Shown here piece by piece: positions 23,001 through 36,724 of a stretch of 64,000 bases of DNA. Location of the stretch: NCBI GenBank assembly GCA_036877525.1, contig JAZGTH010000002.1, positions 2,960,001 to 3,024,000 of the forward strand. The letters are read 5' to 3'. Source of the DNA: Chromobotia macracanthus (Eukaryota; Chordata; Actinopteri; Cypriniformes; Botiidae). The translations under genes were made by a program, and so were the position numbers. The notes beneath the pieces are model-generated. The model was not told where the DNA came from and searched no databases. It worked only from the letters and a program-made list of their open reading frames with translations. Every line of letters begins with the position of its first letter. The stretch's first letter is position 1.

Positions 23001-25769
23001 GGATGGCGGTGTGGATGGTTAAAATGTGTATGTAGAGAAGAACCCATAGGAAAGAAAGGTCACAAAAGAGATCTTCATATCATAGATGTGTCTCAGAGAC
23101 AAGAACGATATCTAATGGAGAGCAAATTAAGTCTTTTTGCTTTTTAAATTTTCTTTTAAGAGCTCAAACTTATTCAGTTTGTGTAACCTCTGTGTGACAC
23201 CAACAGCCAACATTTTCTTCCCCATTCTGATGTTTAGTTTGAAGTTCCTTTTGACTGTGTCTACCAGTCTAAATGCATTGAGTTGCTGCTATGTGATTGA
23301 CCACTTTATATGTTTGCGTTAATGAGCAATTAAACACGTTCACCTAGGAAAGAATCTAGTTCCAAAGAAAAGCAGCTTTGTGCCAGTGCTTTTAAGAATC
23401 AAGAAACCTATCCATTGATCTGAAGAACCAATAATATAACATCCACAACCCTAGCTGTAGTAGCTATAGTAATCCCTATACATACAGTAAAATGGTCCGT
23501 GATATGAATAGGGGTTATACTAAATGTGTTATGTAGTCCCGGCTGGCCCATATGATCTTTGGACAAAGCAGCACAGAAATCACTGAACAGAATTATTTAT
23601 TAATCTTTGTTTAAACGTTATGATGTTGCCATTTTAATGATATTGGCCAAAAATGGGTTTGAAACATTTGTTAGAAAATCATGATCTTGGTCTCTATGGA
23701 TTCCTTGGGTCATGTCGGATCCATCAATTTTTGGCAGAAAATGAGGAACCATTTATCTGACATTTAAAAAAAACTGTCATAAACTACAATATCTTTTAAA
23801 CGATATGACATATTGGCACAAAAAGACAGCATCACCTTGCATTCATAAGATAAAAAGCATTTTACAAAAACACATATAAATTTTAAATACTTTGTCTAAA
23901 GTTCATTGTCTCTATGTCATTGTATTCCCTGATTTATGCCAATTCTGTTGATATGTCAATTGTTATTTTCCACCGTTTTATAATCTGTTATTTTAAAAAA
24001 AGGAGTAACATGTTTTTTGTTACTCCTTTTACAAATTTGGTCAAATTTGGCTAACTTAATCTTTGGCCTGAGCTGCATATAAATGACTAAACAGATTTTT
24101 GATATTCTCTATGGTTCTCACAGTTGAAGTGAAGTTTGTTCTGTTTAGCTTAGCTTGCTAATTGGTTAGCACGTCGCCATGGCTAACCAGTTGCCATTCT
24201 TTTTAATGTAGCTCTTTGGTAATCACTTTGACACTAAGCTATGTTAGCAGCTAAGTAAGCTTACCATACACATATTAAGCAATGCTTTTGTGTGCTCATG
24301 TGTGCCTATTCTTGCCCTTAACCTTTTTTACTCTTGGATTAGAAATAATTTGTTTGTTGTTCATTCTGTGTTTATTCTCATCTGAAATTCTGTTCATTTT
24401 GAGTTTATTCTCAGCTGTACATCGGAATCTGTCTGTTTTCATGTACATTTTATTTCTGCTGATTTTGTCCTCCTGGCTCTGGCACTTCCAGCAATGAAGG
24501 GGCTTGGCCCTGCCTCACTGCTTGCAGCTATATTAATTTATTTTTATTAAAATAACATATCACCATAATTTAGTGTGTCATTCACCCTGACACTCAAGAG
24601 CATGCCCAGGTGCTAAACGCCCATCTTCTTTACAGCTTGATGGATCTGAGAGGCGGAACATGGCTCAGGTTACCTTCCTGCAACCCAAACTCCAGAGGGA
24701 CAAGGAAGGGAGAATTTGTATGTACATAATGCACAGGCTATTGTTGAAAGTGAAGAGAAAACTGTAATTCAAGTGTTCCCTCCTTAGTTCATGCTGATGT
24801 CATGTGATTCTCTTCTCCATTGAAGCTTTTATTGTATGTAATTATGTGATTAGTCAGGCTATTATAACGTGTGGAAGTGCTGTACTTGGTGCATAATGAC
24901 GAAGTTTCACCTGGATCATGGGCCATTAAACACATATATTAGACTAGCTTTCTAAACTGAATGACTACTATTCAATTTTGCCCCAAAATTAGATTAGAGA
25001 AACCATGTTTAAAGTCACTGTATTAGTCACTGGCATATGCACACCTGTGGCATAAATTCTGCATTGAATCACCAACACTTAAAGTCAACAATAATTTCAA
25101 AATCAACAATAATCTACAATAATAATTGCAGTTGTGATCTATATTATGTAGTGGAAGAATTTTTAAATGTTATTGTTATTAAAACATTTAATTATTTGTT
25201 GAACCATGTTTGTTGAACTTTTATAATAATGCTGTTTATTTACACATGAGTGACATCACTTCCTCTTCTTCCTGGTACAGGTACCAAAAACTGGTACAGC
25301 TTTTGCACACCTAAACCACACTTAAAAATGTCACTGTATTAGATTACAAAATATCAAACCAAGCATTTTGATGTAAGAAAATGATGTGTGTTAACTAAGC
25401 TATGATAATTGTTTTTTGTTATCTAATGCAGTGCCATGCATTTAGTTAAGCGGTTAATGCAGGCTGTAATGAGGCTTCCTCTAAAACACATTCACAACGT
25501 TTTTACACTGGTGGAGGGTTAGGGGTTTGGTGCAAAGAGTGGTAAAGATGTAATTCATTTGCATACCTGCTATCCCCTTTGTGTTGTTTGCATTGGACAC
25601 CCACCTTGACCTAAATAAATGCCACAGGATAACAGTCAAGTCATAAGAACGGCAAGCCTGGGCTTTTACAAAAGCTGAACTTTAACTTAGAAAGATTAGA
25701 CAACTTTTGCAAGATATTAGCTGTTCAAAAATGAGAAAAATTTCCCTAAGCCTCTTGAGCATGAGGGGT
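23001..25769. other. Unassigned intron
   Basis: No mobile element recognised. A hairpin at 23998-24030 is listed separately. The stretch 24600-24740 is moderate-GC with a chance acceptor-like ttctttacag. Confidence 0.45.
23998..24030. repeat. Short inverted repeat (13-bp stem, 7-nt loop)
   Basis: aaaaggagtaaca pairs exactly with tgttactcctttt. Possibly the end of a decayed small transposon; no further structure found. Confidence 0.85.
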
Positions 25770-25930
25770 CCACAAACAGGGACTCTTTTGTTCCCATGGA
25801 GCGGACGGAGAGGGCCGGGCAGGGCAGGGGTCTGGTCCTCAGTCGCTGTGTGCGGGACCAGACAACGCTGATCTCTGCCCCATAAACCCAATCAGCTCCG
25901 GGAATTAGACAAGGATTAGACTCCAATCTA
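25770..25930. promoter_or_regulatory. Candidate conserved noncoding element 6
   Basis: GC-rich island in AT-rich intron: gagcggacggagagggccgg, ggtcctcagtcgctgtgtgc, then aacccaatcagctccgggaa and gacaaggattagactccaat (bicoid/OTX-type GGATTA core). Not matching any repeat recognised. Overlapping minus-strand open frames (25682-25926) are compositional. Inference only. Confidence 0.33.
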
Positions 25931-26100
25931 CCAGTACAGTGCTTGAAAAAAATATAAGGATCGAGGAAAAGGGGGTGGTCGGCCCACCCAGGAGGTCACA
26001 GCACTAGCAGATTAGAATGGTGAAGAAGGCAAGAAAGGAGAAAATTGTATATTGCTTAATCAAATTTAAATAGTGATCAAATATGTTAGTAATATTAATT

Positions 26101-26140
26101 AAATAAATCAGTAAATTTAGTCAAATTTACTGATTTATTT
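26101..26140. repeat. Perfect inverted repeat (18-bp stem, 4-nt loop)
   Basis: aaataaatcagtaaattt at 26101-26118 is the exact reverse complement of 26123-26140. A further actgatttatt copy follows at 26141. Confidence 0.93.
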
Positions 26141-29100
26141 ACTGATTTATTCATGTTTTTGACAGTCTAGACTCTCCTAGACAGACAGATAGCAGACAAA
26201 CAGAAAGCTCTGACCAGAACTCACACCATTAGCTGAGTCAATCCCAATCTCAATTATTTCTCCTAGCCAAATGAAAATCCTAACAAAGATCTCCACAATA
26301 CTGACTATGAGACTATGTGTCAGATACTGATCTCAGATTTGCCAAGTCTGCAATCAAAATTCCAATTATTTAAGATTTCTATATGAACACCACTGTTTCT
26401 CAACAGTGAATAATTTCACAGATCAAATAATTTCAGCTACAATCTACTATAATTTTACAGATCCCTAGGATATTTTAAGAGAAACATCTTAGACAGTTGA
26501 TGCTTAAAATGAAACAACTGAGATATCCATCAAATCTCCTGAGCTTTGCAAGAGTAACCTCTGAAAAATTATTTTTTTCCTAACAAATTAATTGGCTAAC
26601 TTTCTTTAAAATGAAATATATTAAAAACATAAAAAAACATATAAAAGGCATTCTTGCAGTGTCATTAGAATTCTGGTTTTAAAGTAACTTCTATTTTTAA
26701 AAGCTGCAAAAACTATTTTAAAAGGACCACAAAAGCACAGCAATTATGCACTGAGTTTAATTTATTTCAAGCACAAAAAGAAAACTTACAAGCTATTTCC
26801 AAACCCTTGAGACTACCATCATAAGCAACTACATTTGTTGGATTCTACGATTACTGTGGTTTACAGCAAGGACATTTATGGAAACTCTTGCATTATTAAC
26901 AACAAAAGAGCATAAATCATGCAATATCATTGTTCTCATAGGTGGCTGGCTGATCCTATGAGAAGGAAGAACTTTCCATCTTAACCACAGTTATTTCACT
27001 CCTGCTCTGTTTGCTTCCTGTGAGGTGCATCACAAACAAGCTAACTGATTATTAATGGGAGTTGCGAATTGCAGGAGTTATGATTATGTTCCTCCTACTG
27101 ACTCCTACAGTCTCTGCATATTACGCTTTGATTATTAGTATTTTAAAAATCTTTTAACAAAATGATTTACAAAAATTATTTATTATTATTCATTATTATT
27201 ATTATTTACAAAAAAAACAGAAAAAAATCCCTTAAGAGAGAGGAAAACCAGAACAAATTGTTTTTTACAAGGTAAGATGGCTGGTAAATGTGATATCTCG
27301 GTTCAGATCTGATAACTCAAAAAGACTTATTTTGGCCCTAATCTTTCTCTCTCTGTTTCTCTCTCTGTGGTGGTTAAGCGAAGACAGATAAAGACAAACA
27401 GATGCTTTGGTGTATAACTATGCCCCTGTCATCACAGACTCTTGTTGTGCATGTGCGCACACAAACACACAGATAGCAGGTAGACATAGCAGCCGTGTGA
27501 AAAGTGTCATATGGAAGAGCTTTAGTCCCTGTATCATCCTATCAAAGGAATGTTGCCTATGCTTGGATCTCTTACAAAGCCACTCCATGTTTGCCAGACC
27601 AGAGAAGTGTGACAGGCGATAGAGCAGCATACTCAGCCACAAACATCTCTCATGTTTATTTTAACATAATCATTTTTCACGTTAAAGTCTCACCTTCGAG
27701 TAAAATGTAAAATAGCTTTGGTTTAGAACTTTATTCAACACTGTTCAATTCACATATTTCTGTGCGTAATATTTAGTTAGGGATTTATATTTAGGTTTAC
27801 CTTACCCTATATTTTTATTTATGTTTAAGTTTTATGTTTGGATTTAAGATGCATTATAACGTTTAAACAAGATGTCTTTAATACATCATATTAAACAATA
27901 TATAAATTTAGTGAAATCAAAACTTGGCAGTTAGTGCTAAATCCTTAGTGCTAATTTTCACATTTGGTGTCATTATAAATCTTGTCTCTCTGTGCTTGAC
28001 CTCTGAAGTGTCCTTTCCCTTAGCTTGTTGAGTTCTTGCACCTCTGCTATCTGCCTCGCATTCTTTCACGTTAGCAGCATCGGCCCAGTAGACAGCCTCT
28101 TCACCAGCTTATAAACCTCCATATGACACTGTGTGTGTGACAGAGACTGTTTTGGACTCTACTTAAGTTATTTGGCAAATTTTTTTTTTTTTTTGAGAAC
28201 TGAAAGAGCATTCAAACACAATCATATGACCATGTCTGCATTTGGTAAGTTCATTTCAACACTGAATTTTGGGTCAGGAGTGAGTTTAAACTGGATAAGG
28301 TATAAGGATTATTGGAATTATTGGAATAGTTTGATGTGAGTGTGTGTAGGGATTAAATGGTTCTTGATCATAATTTTAATGCATTTATGGTTATCAGGAG
28401 TAAACTTTTTGTAGGAATAATATTGTTAATATACTATAAAATATGCTCACAGACCCTTATTAGTGTCTCAAACACAGTCAGTTTGGAAACTTCAGTAGAG
28501 TTTATCACATTTTGTTTCAGCATTACTACGCAATATGAGATATAGTGTTTTTTTGTTCAAAATTATCTTACATTTTTCCTTCTTTGACAGTTCAATTAAT
28601 ATTTAAGAGACAAGCATTTTTCTTGCCCTGTATTCTGTCTGTGTCTCCCACATGTTTGCTATGTTTATGTCTATGGGTGGCTGCTTGTCAAATGCTTTGG
28701 AGGGTCATCCATATTATGTCATGTTGGCCTGTTAAATCTTAGTAAAGTTAGTCATTCTTTATAGTCTTGTTATGTCTGTCCTCCTTTCCCTCTATCTAAC
28801 AGCCCAGCTACTTACCTTTTAATCTCCTTTTCACCACTCATTCTGCCTTCTTTACTGTAGGTCCAGGGTAGATGTGAATAACTAGGGTGATGCTATGAAG
28901 GCAGCATTTGCCGCAATCTATAGGGTTAAACATTAAAAACAGCAACTAACCTGTTGTTTGCGACACTGCACAATATCACGTGTGTCTATAGAGATGGTTA
29001 TTGATAGTTATCGTCAAATATTGGAAATTTTGTTTGACCCATGTTATGATGGATCATATTATATTTGATGATTTCTCCTTTAAATAATTGCTTACAGTGA

Positions 29101-29369
29101 AATGGTCAACATTTCGTACTCAGACATCCTATTGTGTCCAAACCTGGGTTTTTGAAGCAATATAAACAAGCAAAATGCAAAATATGATAAAAATAAAAAG
29201 GAAGAATAGGGTGATAAAATAGAGGCCATTCTTTCAGTCCATTTACACTGTTCATCCAATACACCCCCCCACCTCTTTTGTACCTTGATTCCTGTTTAAT
29301 ATAGAGACTGATGAGTCCAATTTGGCTGTGTTTCTTCCACTGCACGATGATTAATAGTGCTGTAAGGTA
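26141..29369. other. Unassigned intron, about 3.2 kb
   Basis: AT-rich. Includes a T15-like run near 28180-28194 and a moderate-GC part at 28000-28120. No element or exon recognised. Confidence 0.45.
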
Positions 29370-29720
29370 ACATTGGGGAGCTGTCTTCTGCTTCTACCCT
29401 CTCGTCATGATGATGGCTCTGCCCTGCTCCCTGAATTGATGACAGAGGCTGCAGATTTGCAAATCAAATTGAGGGAGTCTGGTTGTAACGCCGACATCTC
29501 CATGTCTTTTCATTTTCTCTTGGTCTCTCTTGCTCACTTCTCCGCCCTCTCGTTACTCCCTATTTCACTTATTTGTTAAGTGTCTCTCCCATTTGTTATG
29601 CAAATTAGATGGGTGAAAGCCGGGGGTATGACATCATCTTCAAAGCATGATAAATATTTGATCAGGCGTAATAGAAATTGTCAAGTTCGTCTAATTGTGT
29701 CACACATCTGAGGGGAAGTA
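29370..29720. promoter_or_regulatory. Candidate conserved noncoding element 7 (POU-site block)
   Basis: Contains a perfect octamer ATGCAAAT at 29598-29605 running into AATTAG, and the palindrome ATTTGCAAAT at 29455-29464 next to CAAATCAAATT. Also cataataaatatttgatca-like and gtctaattgtgtc cores. It has the texture of a developmental enhancer in a TE-poor zone. Function inferred. Confidence 0.37.
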
Positions 29721-30285
29721 GTAGACTTGGACATAGACTTTGATCTATCGCTCTCTTTTTCTGTTTCTATCATCACATATGCTCATTTGCCTTCTCCTAC
29801 TCTATACTCTCCTTTCCTCTCAACTCATTCAGATAGAAAGTCACAGCTGAAAGCCTCTTGTGGTATCATGTGAAAAAGATCTCCCTTTCCAGTCTGTTTA
29901 TGCTCTGTGCCCAACACTAATTTGTATTGGGCCCCTTATTATTTCTTTTGTGTTGTGTATTTCCTTGCTTTGCAATTCTGTTTTCTTCCAGTTTGAGGAA
30001 TTAATGAATAACAGAGAGATTAGGTAAACTTTGGCTAATACATGGTGTTTATAAGGAGCAGATTTTATTGAAATGATAATGGCACTGTTTCTGGTAAAGT
30101 TGCATAGTACATTTTCTCACTCTAAATATAACACAATACTAAAGCATTCTTATGAATGAATTAGCTTTGTTGTGGGTAGAATTACAAATGCACAAATCTA
30201 TATACAAAGGTTTAAATTATTAATTGAATTGGGGATTGAATTCCCCAAATGTTTGTCATACACAAAGTGAAAGCGACATGTTTGT
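29721..30285. other. Unassigned intron
   Basis: Pyrimidine-rich at first, then AT-rich. Nothing recognised. Confidence 0.45.
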
Positions 30286-30430
30286 CAGATATGGTAGCCC
30301 ATATCTGAAATGTGACCTCTGCATTTAACACATCACTGGTGAGGAGTGAACACACACACACCCGGAGCAGTGGGCAGCCCACTACTGCACCCAGGGAGCA
30401 ACAGAAAGCCACAACTGCCCCCTTAAATGG
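30286..30430 (-). repeat. SINE-like dispersed repeat, copy 1
   Basis: tgtgacctctgcatttaaca, catcactggtgaggagtgaa, acacacacccggagcagtgg, and terminal cacaactgcccccttaaatg. It shares the same ordered blocks with 62815-63055. A very common fish repeat; this copy lacks the middle part. Confidence 0.6.
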
Positions 30431-30879
30431 CATATTTACTGATGTGGTGTAGATCGTTATTTCATTTGGTTAGCAAATGGTAAAATGCATTTGAATGAAA
30501 AGTCAGGCTACACGAGCCGATTTTCAATTTTAAATGTTCAAAATGCTATTTTAAAATACAACTGTAATACTTTACGTGTGGGCTAACACAGGTATAGGAT
30601 TCCGACATGTAATTATGCAGACAATCACTTTTTGTTAAAAGCAGATTCCAGGCTGGAACAGAGTCAGTATGGAACAGCATGTATGAAATCCAAAGACTGT
30701 TGATGCCTCTGGCTGCAGTTAATGGCTTGGGTTGTATGTACCAAGTTCACTGTGTGGCAAAGTGTCATTGAGTTTCTGTGCATCTGTTACTTCTTTTCCC
30801 TGCTTACGCATGACTCGTAAGTGAGCTACCTGCCGAATCTCAGGAGACTGAATAAATATTTGTGTACATCTATACTGAC
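30431..30879. other. Unassigned intron
   Basis: Nothing recognised. Mixed composition near 30640-30840. Confidence 0.4.
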
Positions 30880-31240
30880 CCCCGTGCTTCCAGCAGCAAT
30901 AGGATGTCTAGTTTGGTCATTGATACAACATTTACGGAGGTACCACGGGGCCCTGCAAAGAGCTCTGAGCGCCAAAGACTGACACATAAGAAATAGTTGC
31001 TCTGCGCTGGTTTGTCCCTGGAGAGGAACACCTTATTTAGGATGTCACACAGTGAGCAGAGGCAGAGATAACAGAGACAAAACAGTGGGGTCAGCTCAGA
31101 TTACAAATGAGATGACCTCTATTAAAAGGTGTCATTTGTTCTCAAATCGACCTGATGACCACCCTAATTACCAGCCAATTATCTGAAATTTGCTGCAATT
31201 TGCTGGTGCTTTAAACAGGAAAATTGCCTTTCGTTCTTTC
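30880..31240. promoter_or_regulatory. Candidate conserved noncoding element 8
   Basis: Two adjoining non-repeat blocks. The first includes catttacggaggtaccacgg and tgagcgccaaagactgac. The second, from about 31090, has gattacaaatgagatgacct, accctaattaccagccaatt (TAATTA core at 31165-31170) and repeated atttgctg units. Dense cores without simple repeats suggest an enhancer; this is inference. Confidence 0.35.
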
Positions 31241-33438
31241 ACCCTTCACCTTATCCACCTCTGTATAACACACGTAACTGTGTGACAGTTAGTTATTTAT
31301 GTGAGTGAAAACCAGCCATTTGCTGCTAATAATGCATATGCTTTGATGAATGTTAAATAAGTGAAGGAATATGTTGCATCATCAAGCATTTAGGACATAG
31401 TGGAGTGTTATAAAGAGGCTGTCCTAGTTACCCTGGCCTCTGATACTGAAATAGCTTTAAATAAAACAGAGTTAAATGGTGGCGTTTGGTATAATATACA
31501 GTAGAGAGAAATGTGTGAAACCACAATGAAAATCTTGGATTTAAACTCAAATTTAATTTTAGACACAACTTATGGCTTTAAGGTTTTAAAATAAACAATA
31601 GTAAACTTAACAATGAATTAGATGCAAGACTCTGCATTGTTTCTTGGTCACAATTTAGTGCAAGCATTTGTGATATTGACCATGTTAACTCATTTGTGAA
31701 AATTCAGATTTCCCTGCTTCTACTCTAGCTCACTAGATACTCTTTTGAACACTCTCAGATTATGCTGGGATAGCATGGATCATTAGATTTTGTCCTACCC
31801 AGTGATGAAAGCAAAAAGGGGACAAATTCTTACAGATTCTTATTTTAATTGATGTAAACATTACACTGTCTTAGAAATTAGCGCTCACAGTATGTATATT
31901 TTGGGATATATATGTTAGTATGTATTCTTATTTAGGACCTTTGTTGTATTGAGACCTTTCAACAACACATCGGACACCAGAGGCCTTATCACGTGATGAG
32001 TCGTCTCTAATATGTATATAACAATGTTGCTTGTATGTAAGTTTGATTTAGTCCAGTTTGATTGATTGAAGCACTGCCAAAATTGCTTCAAAATGTTTGT
32101 TCTTTTCCTGTCTGCACAGCAAATTACTAAACCAGTGTTAAAATCTGGTGTTTATCAATTGTTTTGTGTTCCTGTATGGCTTTTATTTTGAGTGTTGACA
32201 TGAATCAACATCTGCACATGTGCAGAGCATTTTAAATTCTCCCACCTGTTCTAATGTCTCCATCATCCTTCTTGACTGGATTTGTCTTCACACACTGCAA
32301 CACATTCCAAGGTACAGTATTAATAATTTTTTTTCACTAAAACAAATTGTATATACTTTATATAATAGCATTTGTAAGATTTCCCTTTAGAAAGTGACAA
32401 GACTGCCAAGGTAATGTTACATTTTTCTCTTCAGTCCCTATATCATGGCCAGTATGCATTGGGAAAGCACAGCGGTGAGCTGATAGTACACAACTTGTTT
32501 GTTTCTGTGTATTGCTTTTAATCATTTTGTAAAATAACGCAGCAGTTTTAGCATTTTCTGCCCTAAAGTTACTGTGCTGGCTTCCCACCACTCTCTTAAT
32601 TGACTCATGTTATGATATTCATGTTTTAAATGTGTGACAGATATGCATTACTATGTGGATCTGACTGTATTTAGACAGTTAAACTTTGGCTCAGTTATCA
32701 TTTGGCGCAAGTATCTTTAATAGGGTTCACAACTTTTGCAGTAATCAAAAGTTCATCGGCTATACTTGCAAATTAGCATGTATTTAATAAGTGATCATTT
32801 CTGTATTTTGAAGCATAATGCTAACGCTAAAGTGAGCATTTATATGATTAAATGCTCTTTAAAGAAAGTTTAATATACACGTTTACTGATAGAAATAGTA
32901 ACGGGTTCACAGATGCTAAACAGAGGATAAACTATTTCAGAACAGCATTCAGTGGTTATTTTTCTCACCACAAGTCAACTGAGTAGTTGTCTGTGTTACT
33001 GTTCTTCAACAAGAGACATTAACTTGTCCTTTTTAACAATATTTGCAAACATATAAGATCCTAAAGGGCTCTGTAAGTATTTCTGCTTAGATATTGATCA
33101 AAACTTTTTTTTAAATCTTACATTTTTCTTGTGTGTTTATTTACCTATATTTGTCAGGAACCCTGACCCTGTGATGCACAGAAGGGCCTCGGTTTCATCA
33201 TGAGTCATCTGGAGAACACCAGTTGTAAAATTCTCGTTAGGCTTAAAAGATGGCTGGTGTTTCTAAAATGTCTTAACTTGGAAAATGTTGTACTGTATGT
33301 TTTGATTATTTACCTTTTTAAAATTTGAATGTTATTGCAGATTAAAGAAAAACATGTGCAATAAATGTTATTAAATACATTTTTCTTTAAGCTCATTTCT
33401 TCATTCTTTCCATTCACGGGCCTAGTGTACATTAGTGT

Positions 33439-33442
<4 letters not shown>
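31241..33442. other. Unassigned intron
   Basis: No mobile element or exon recognised. Confidence 0.45.

Positions 33443-33518
<76 letters not shown>
33443..33518. repeat. (TA)n microsatellite with one interruption
   Basis: Two long TA runs joined by a single phase slip (ataata) near 33474. Confidence 0.97.
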
Positions 33519-33521
<3 letters not shown>

Positions 33522-36500
33522 GTTTAATTTATTTATTAATTTAATGAAAACATTAAAACAAATACCAAATGTCTAGTATCCAAAATGTCTAGTGGCTGAT
33601 CCACAATGGTGAACTGTGATACTCTAACTCTGACTTGCATATTTTGTTCTTTGTATAATTTCCTGACGACTTTGTTTGATCTCAGTTACATGAAAGCCTA
33701 AAATTAAAAGAAGGGATGGTTGTTTTTGCTATTATTATTGATTATGTAAAATTATATGTATATTTACTATTTAAGAAACAAACTGTCAAAAACATAAATC
33801 AAAATTATGTAAAAGTCAACATTTAAAATGACTGGCACTGCGCAGTTGTAGGTAGCAGCACAGGTCCCTCGTTGTTCTGGCCAGACCCCCTTTCCCAAAA
33901 TTCTTCGAGCTAAGCCCATTGTTTGTGTCATGTATGTATGTAGCATTGTACTATGTATGTACTTGTTACCTGACCAGGTTCTCAGCTCTGTTATTATATT
34001 ATAATACTTAATACTTTATTAACACCATGTGAAAGTCTCACCAAGTATGCATTTAATAAAACAATTACATTGCTGCTTAAAAAATTAATGACCACAATAA
34101 TACAGTAAAACACATCTGCTATCCCAAAACATCAGCTATCCAAAATCATTTACTGTAATCACTATCATAGAACCACTAGTCAAGCTTTAATTACAAGAAT
34201 ATTAACACTTAAGCAGTATGGGTTCATATTCCTCTCTGCTCCTCTGATGTGATTGTACTGTTCATCCTCTGACTAAATGACCAGACTCAGCATGCAGGCC
34301 TAATAGAGGACCAAATGTACCATATTTACCTCTGATATTCTTATCTTAAAGTTACGGCTTGAGTGCCAGCTTTGCTCTAAATATGTAGGATATTTTGTGT
34401 GTTTATTGTGAGCCAGGTGAAAATTCCTTTTGAAAGTGATTCATATTAATGTTAGCAAATTAAGTTATTATATTAATATAAAAATAGTTCATTTAGAGAG
34501 TTGCATTGTGGGATACAATACTGAGTAATGTGTACTGCACATTTTGGCAAATGTAGTAAGTTGTTTATTTTTGTATATTCTATGCCTTGGGAAAAATGCA
34601 TACTGCAAAAAAATACTATAAAGTAGTACAAAGCCCATGACTCAACTGAGAACCAAAATGTGAACACTTATTTTTTTTGCACTACAAATGCGTAAAAGCA
34701 TTCCAGATTTGTTGTTGCATCACACCACATGCCTATAACCAGCTTTTGTACTGAGTCTGCAGTCTGGGCTCCTTTGGCTCTTGCCTGCTGGGTCAGTGAG
34801 GCGAAGCTGTGTGATTAGGCGGCTCAGTGCTGTCCTTGACTTATTGAATGACCTTGGCTAATTCACTTTACCCAGTCACCCAAGTCCACATTTTATACAC
34901 AAAATAAGAATATGGTCTAATCTAGTTTGATACTACATTATGTCTGGCCATGGAAAGGAACATAAAAGTTTCTAAGAGAAGTAGAGAAATCATTTATTGA
35001 TTTCTTTGTAGGATGGTGATTTCCTTATAGGATTCTTTTGTTTTAAATTCTGAAAATGACAAGCTTGAATAAACAGGAATAAAGCAGAAATATATGCTCT
35101 GTTCAATCTTAGGCACTTAAATGTTAATAATTATAACTTATTTATGCAATAGTAAGAAAATCATTGCTAAGTAGCAAGTCTTTACATGAGGGTGTCAACC
35201 ATTTTTTAACCATTTTCTGAAACTGACAAACTGAAAAATACAACAAAACAAACATTCACACATTTCAAGACTCAATAAACATGCTAATAATAGCTTTTAT
35301 TTTCTTACCTACATCATATCTATTTCCACAGCATTATTTCAATAGGGAACTAATATGTTTTTAATATTTAAAAGTTTTGAGTTTCATATCCAACATATTA
35401 AAACATAAAAATGTAATGAAAAGACTAGTGTAGGAAAGACATAGATGATATGCAGTAAAGAGAGGAAATAAAACCATTAGTAAATTAGCCACGTAGCAAT
35501 ATTTAATTGATGCATGCTCCTAGCATGGCCTTTAAATTCTTTAGTCCATTCTCTATTTCTTCTACTGATTTTTGTAAGTAACAACCCACTCAACCACTAG
35601 TGCACTTCACCTTTTTCTTTTGCTCTCACTCTCTCTGAAATCCCAAACCTTTGCTTATGTCCCTGTGCAGCAGCAGTTCAGTGGCATGCTAACACTTTTG
35701 TCAGAGTGATTAATAGCATGCTGGATTGTCGTTAATTCACTGGCTAATGACTAAGACCGGGGCCAGTCCAAGAGTAATCGGGTGATGTATAGGTGGGTAG
35801 TGCTCTCTGTGCCAGAGGTGAAAACTATTTCCCTCAACTCAGATATCATTGCAAGCCAAAGCAATGGCTTTTCCTGTTAATAAATATTAATGCATTTCTC
35901 TCTTTCTCTTTTCTGTGTAATTCCCACTTGGTCAGTAAATGAAGCTGTATAATATGCCAAAAACAGAAACAAATTATTATATGCTGTATATGCTGTTCAA
36001 GTGCATAAAGAAATAAGATGGCTCTAATGTGATTGTGAGAAGTTGTACTTATTGACAGAAACAGTCATATACCTACTAAAAACTGTTTAAAATTGTATTT
36101 TTATACATTTTTATAAAATTTTCACAGATGTTTGGACACTAAGATTTATTTGTGACAAATCCTTTGTTATTTTAATATGTGGGCAGTTCACATGAAATGT
36201 AAACAAAACAGAAGTGACAGATATACTATATATCATTTAAAATCACATTTTTTATTATATAGTTTATTATATAGTTTACATTAATTGAGTTCTTGAAATA
36301 TTAAAAAAGAAACAAATAGGTGTAAAAATTGAAGAAAGCATAACCAGCATCTATAATATATACCTAATAATAACATACATAATATTAGTATAACATAATA
36401 ATAATAATTCATGTTCACCTCATGTAGCCACATCCACTTTTGTAAAACAGCACAACCAGTGCATAGGCAACTTTGTTCACGCATTAAAGTGATTAGAACA

Positions 36501-36724
36501 TACATTGTTGATAAGTCACCACAGTAATTTTAATTTATTAAATTTTTTTTGGTAAACATTGCTTTCTTAGATCTGTGCAGATAATCTTGCTTTGCTTGTT
36601 TACAGAAGCGTACTCAGTCCCAGCTGAAATTAAATAGATTTGATTGCAAAGTAGCATATATCATTTTGTTTTAAACAACAGATATTATTTTTTATTGCTA
36701 TGAGATGTTAATAAGTAATGCTTA
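33519..36724. other. Unassigned intron, about 3.2 kb
   Basis: Largely AT-rich. The stretch 35690-35830 (gattgtcgttaattcactgg, gactaagaccggggccagtc) is GC-balanced, includes a TTAATT core, and may be a further conserved block. Confidence 0.4.

Noticed and set aside
23998..24030. Rho-independent terminator-like hairpin with T-run
   Set aside because: Vertebrate intron context; such hairpins do not act as bacterial terminators here.
24282..24497. Hydrophobic 71-codon frame resembling a membrane protein
   Set aside because: T-rich DNA gives Leu/Phe-rich frames by composition; no start context or homology.
24630..24740. Acceptor-like ttctttacag followed by a moderate-GC stretch, a possible cryptic exon
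   Set aside because: No consensus donor in a shared frame, no recognisable protein motif, and frames stop quickly.
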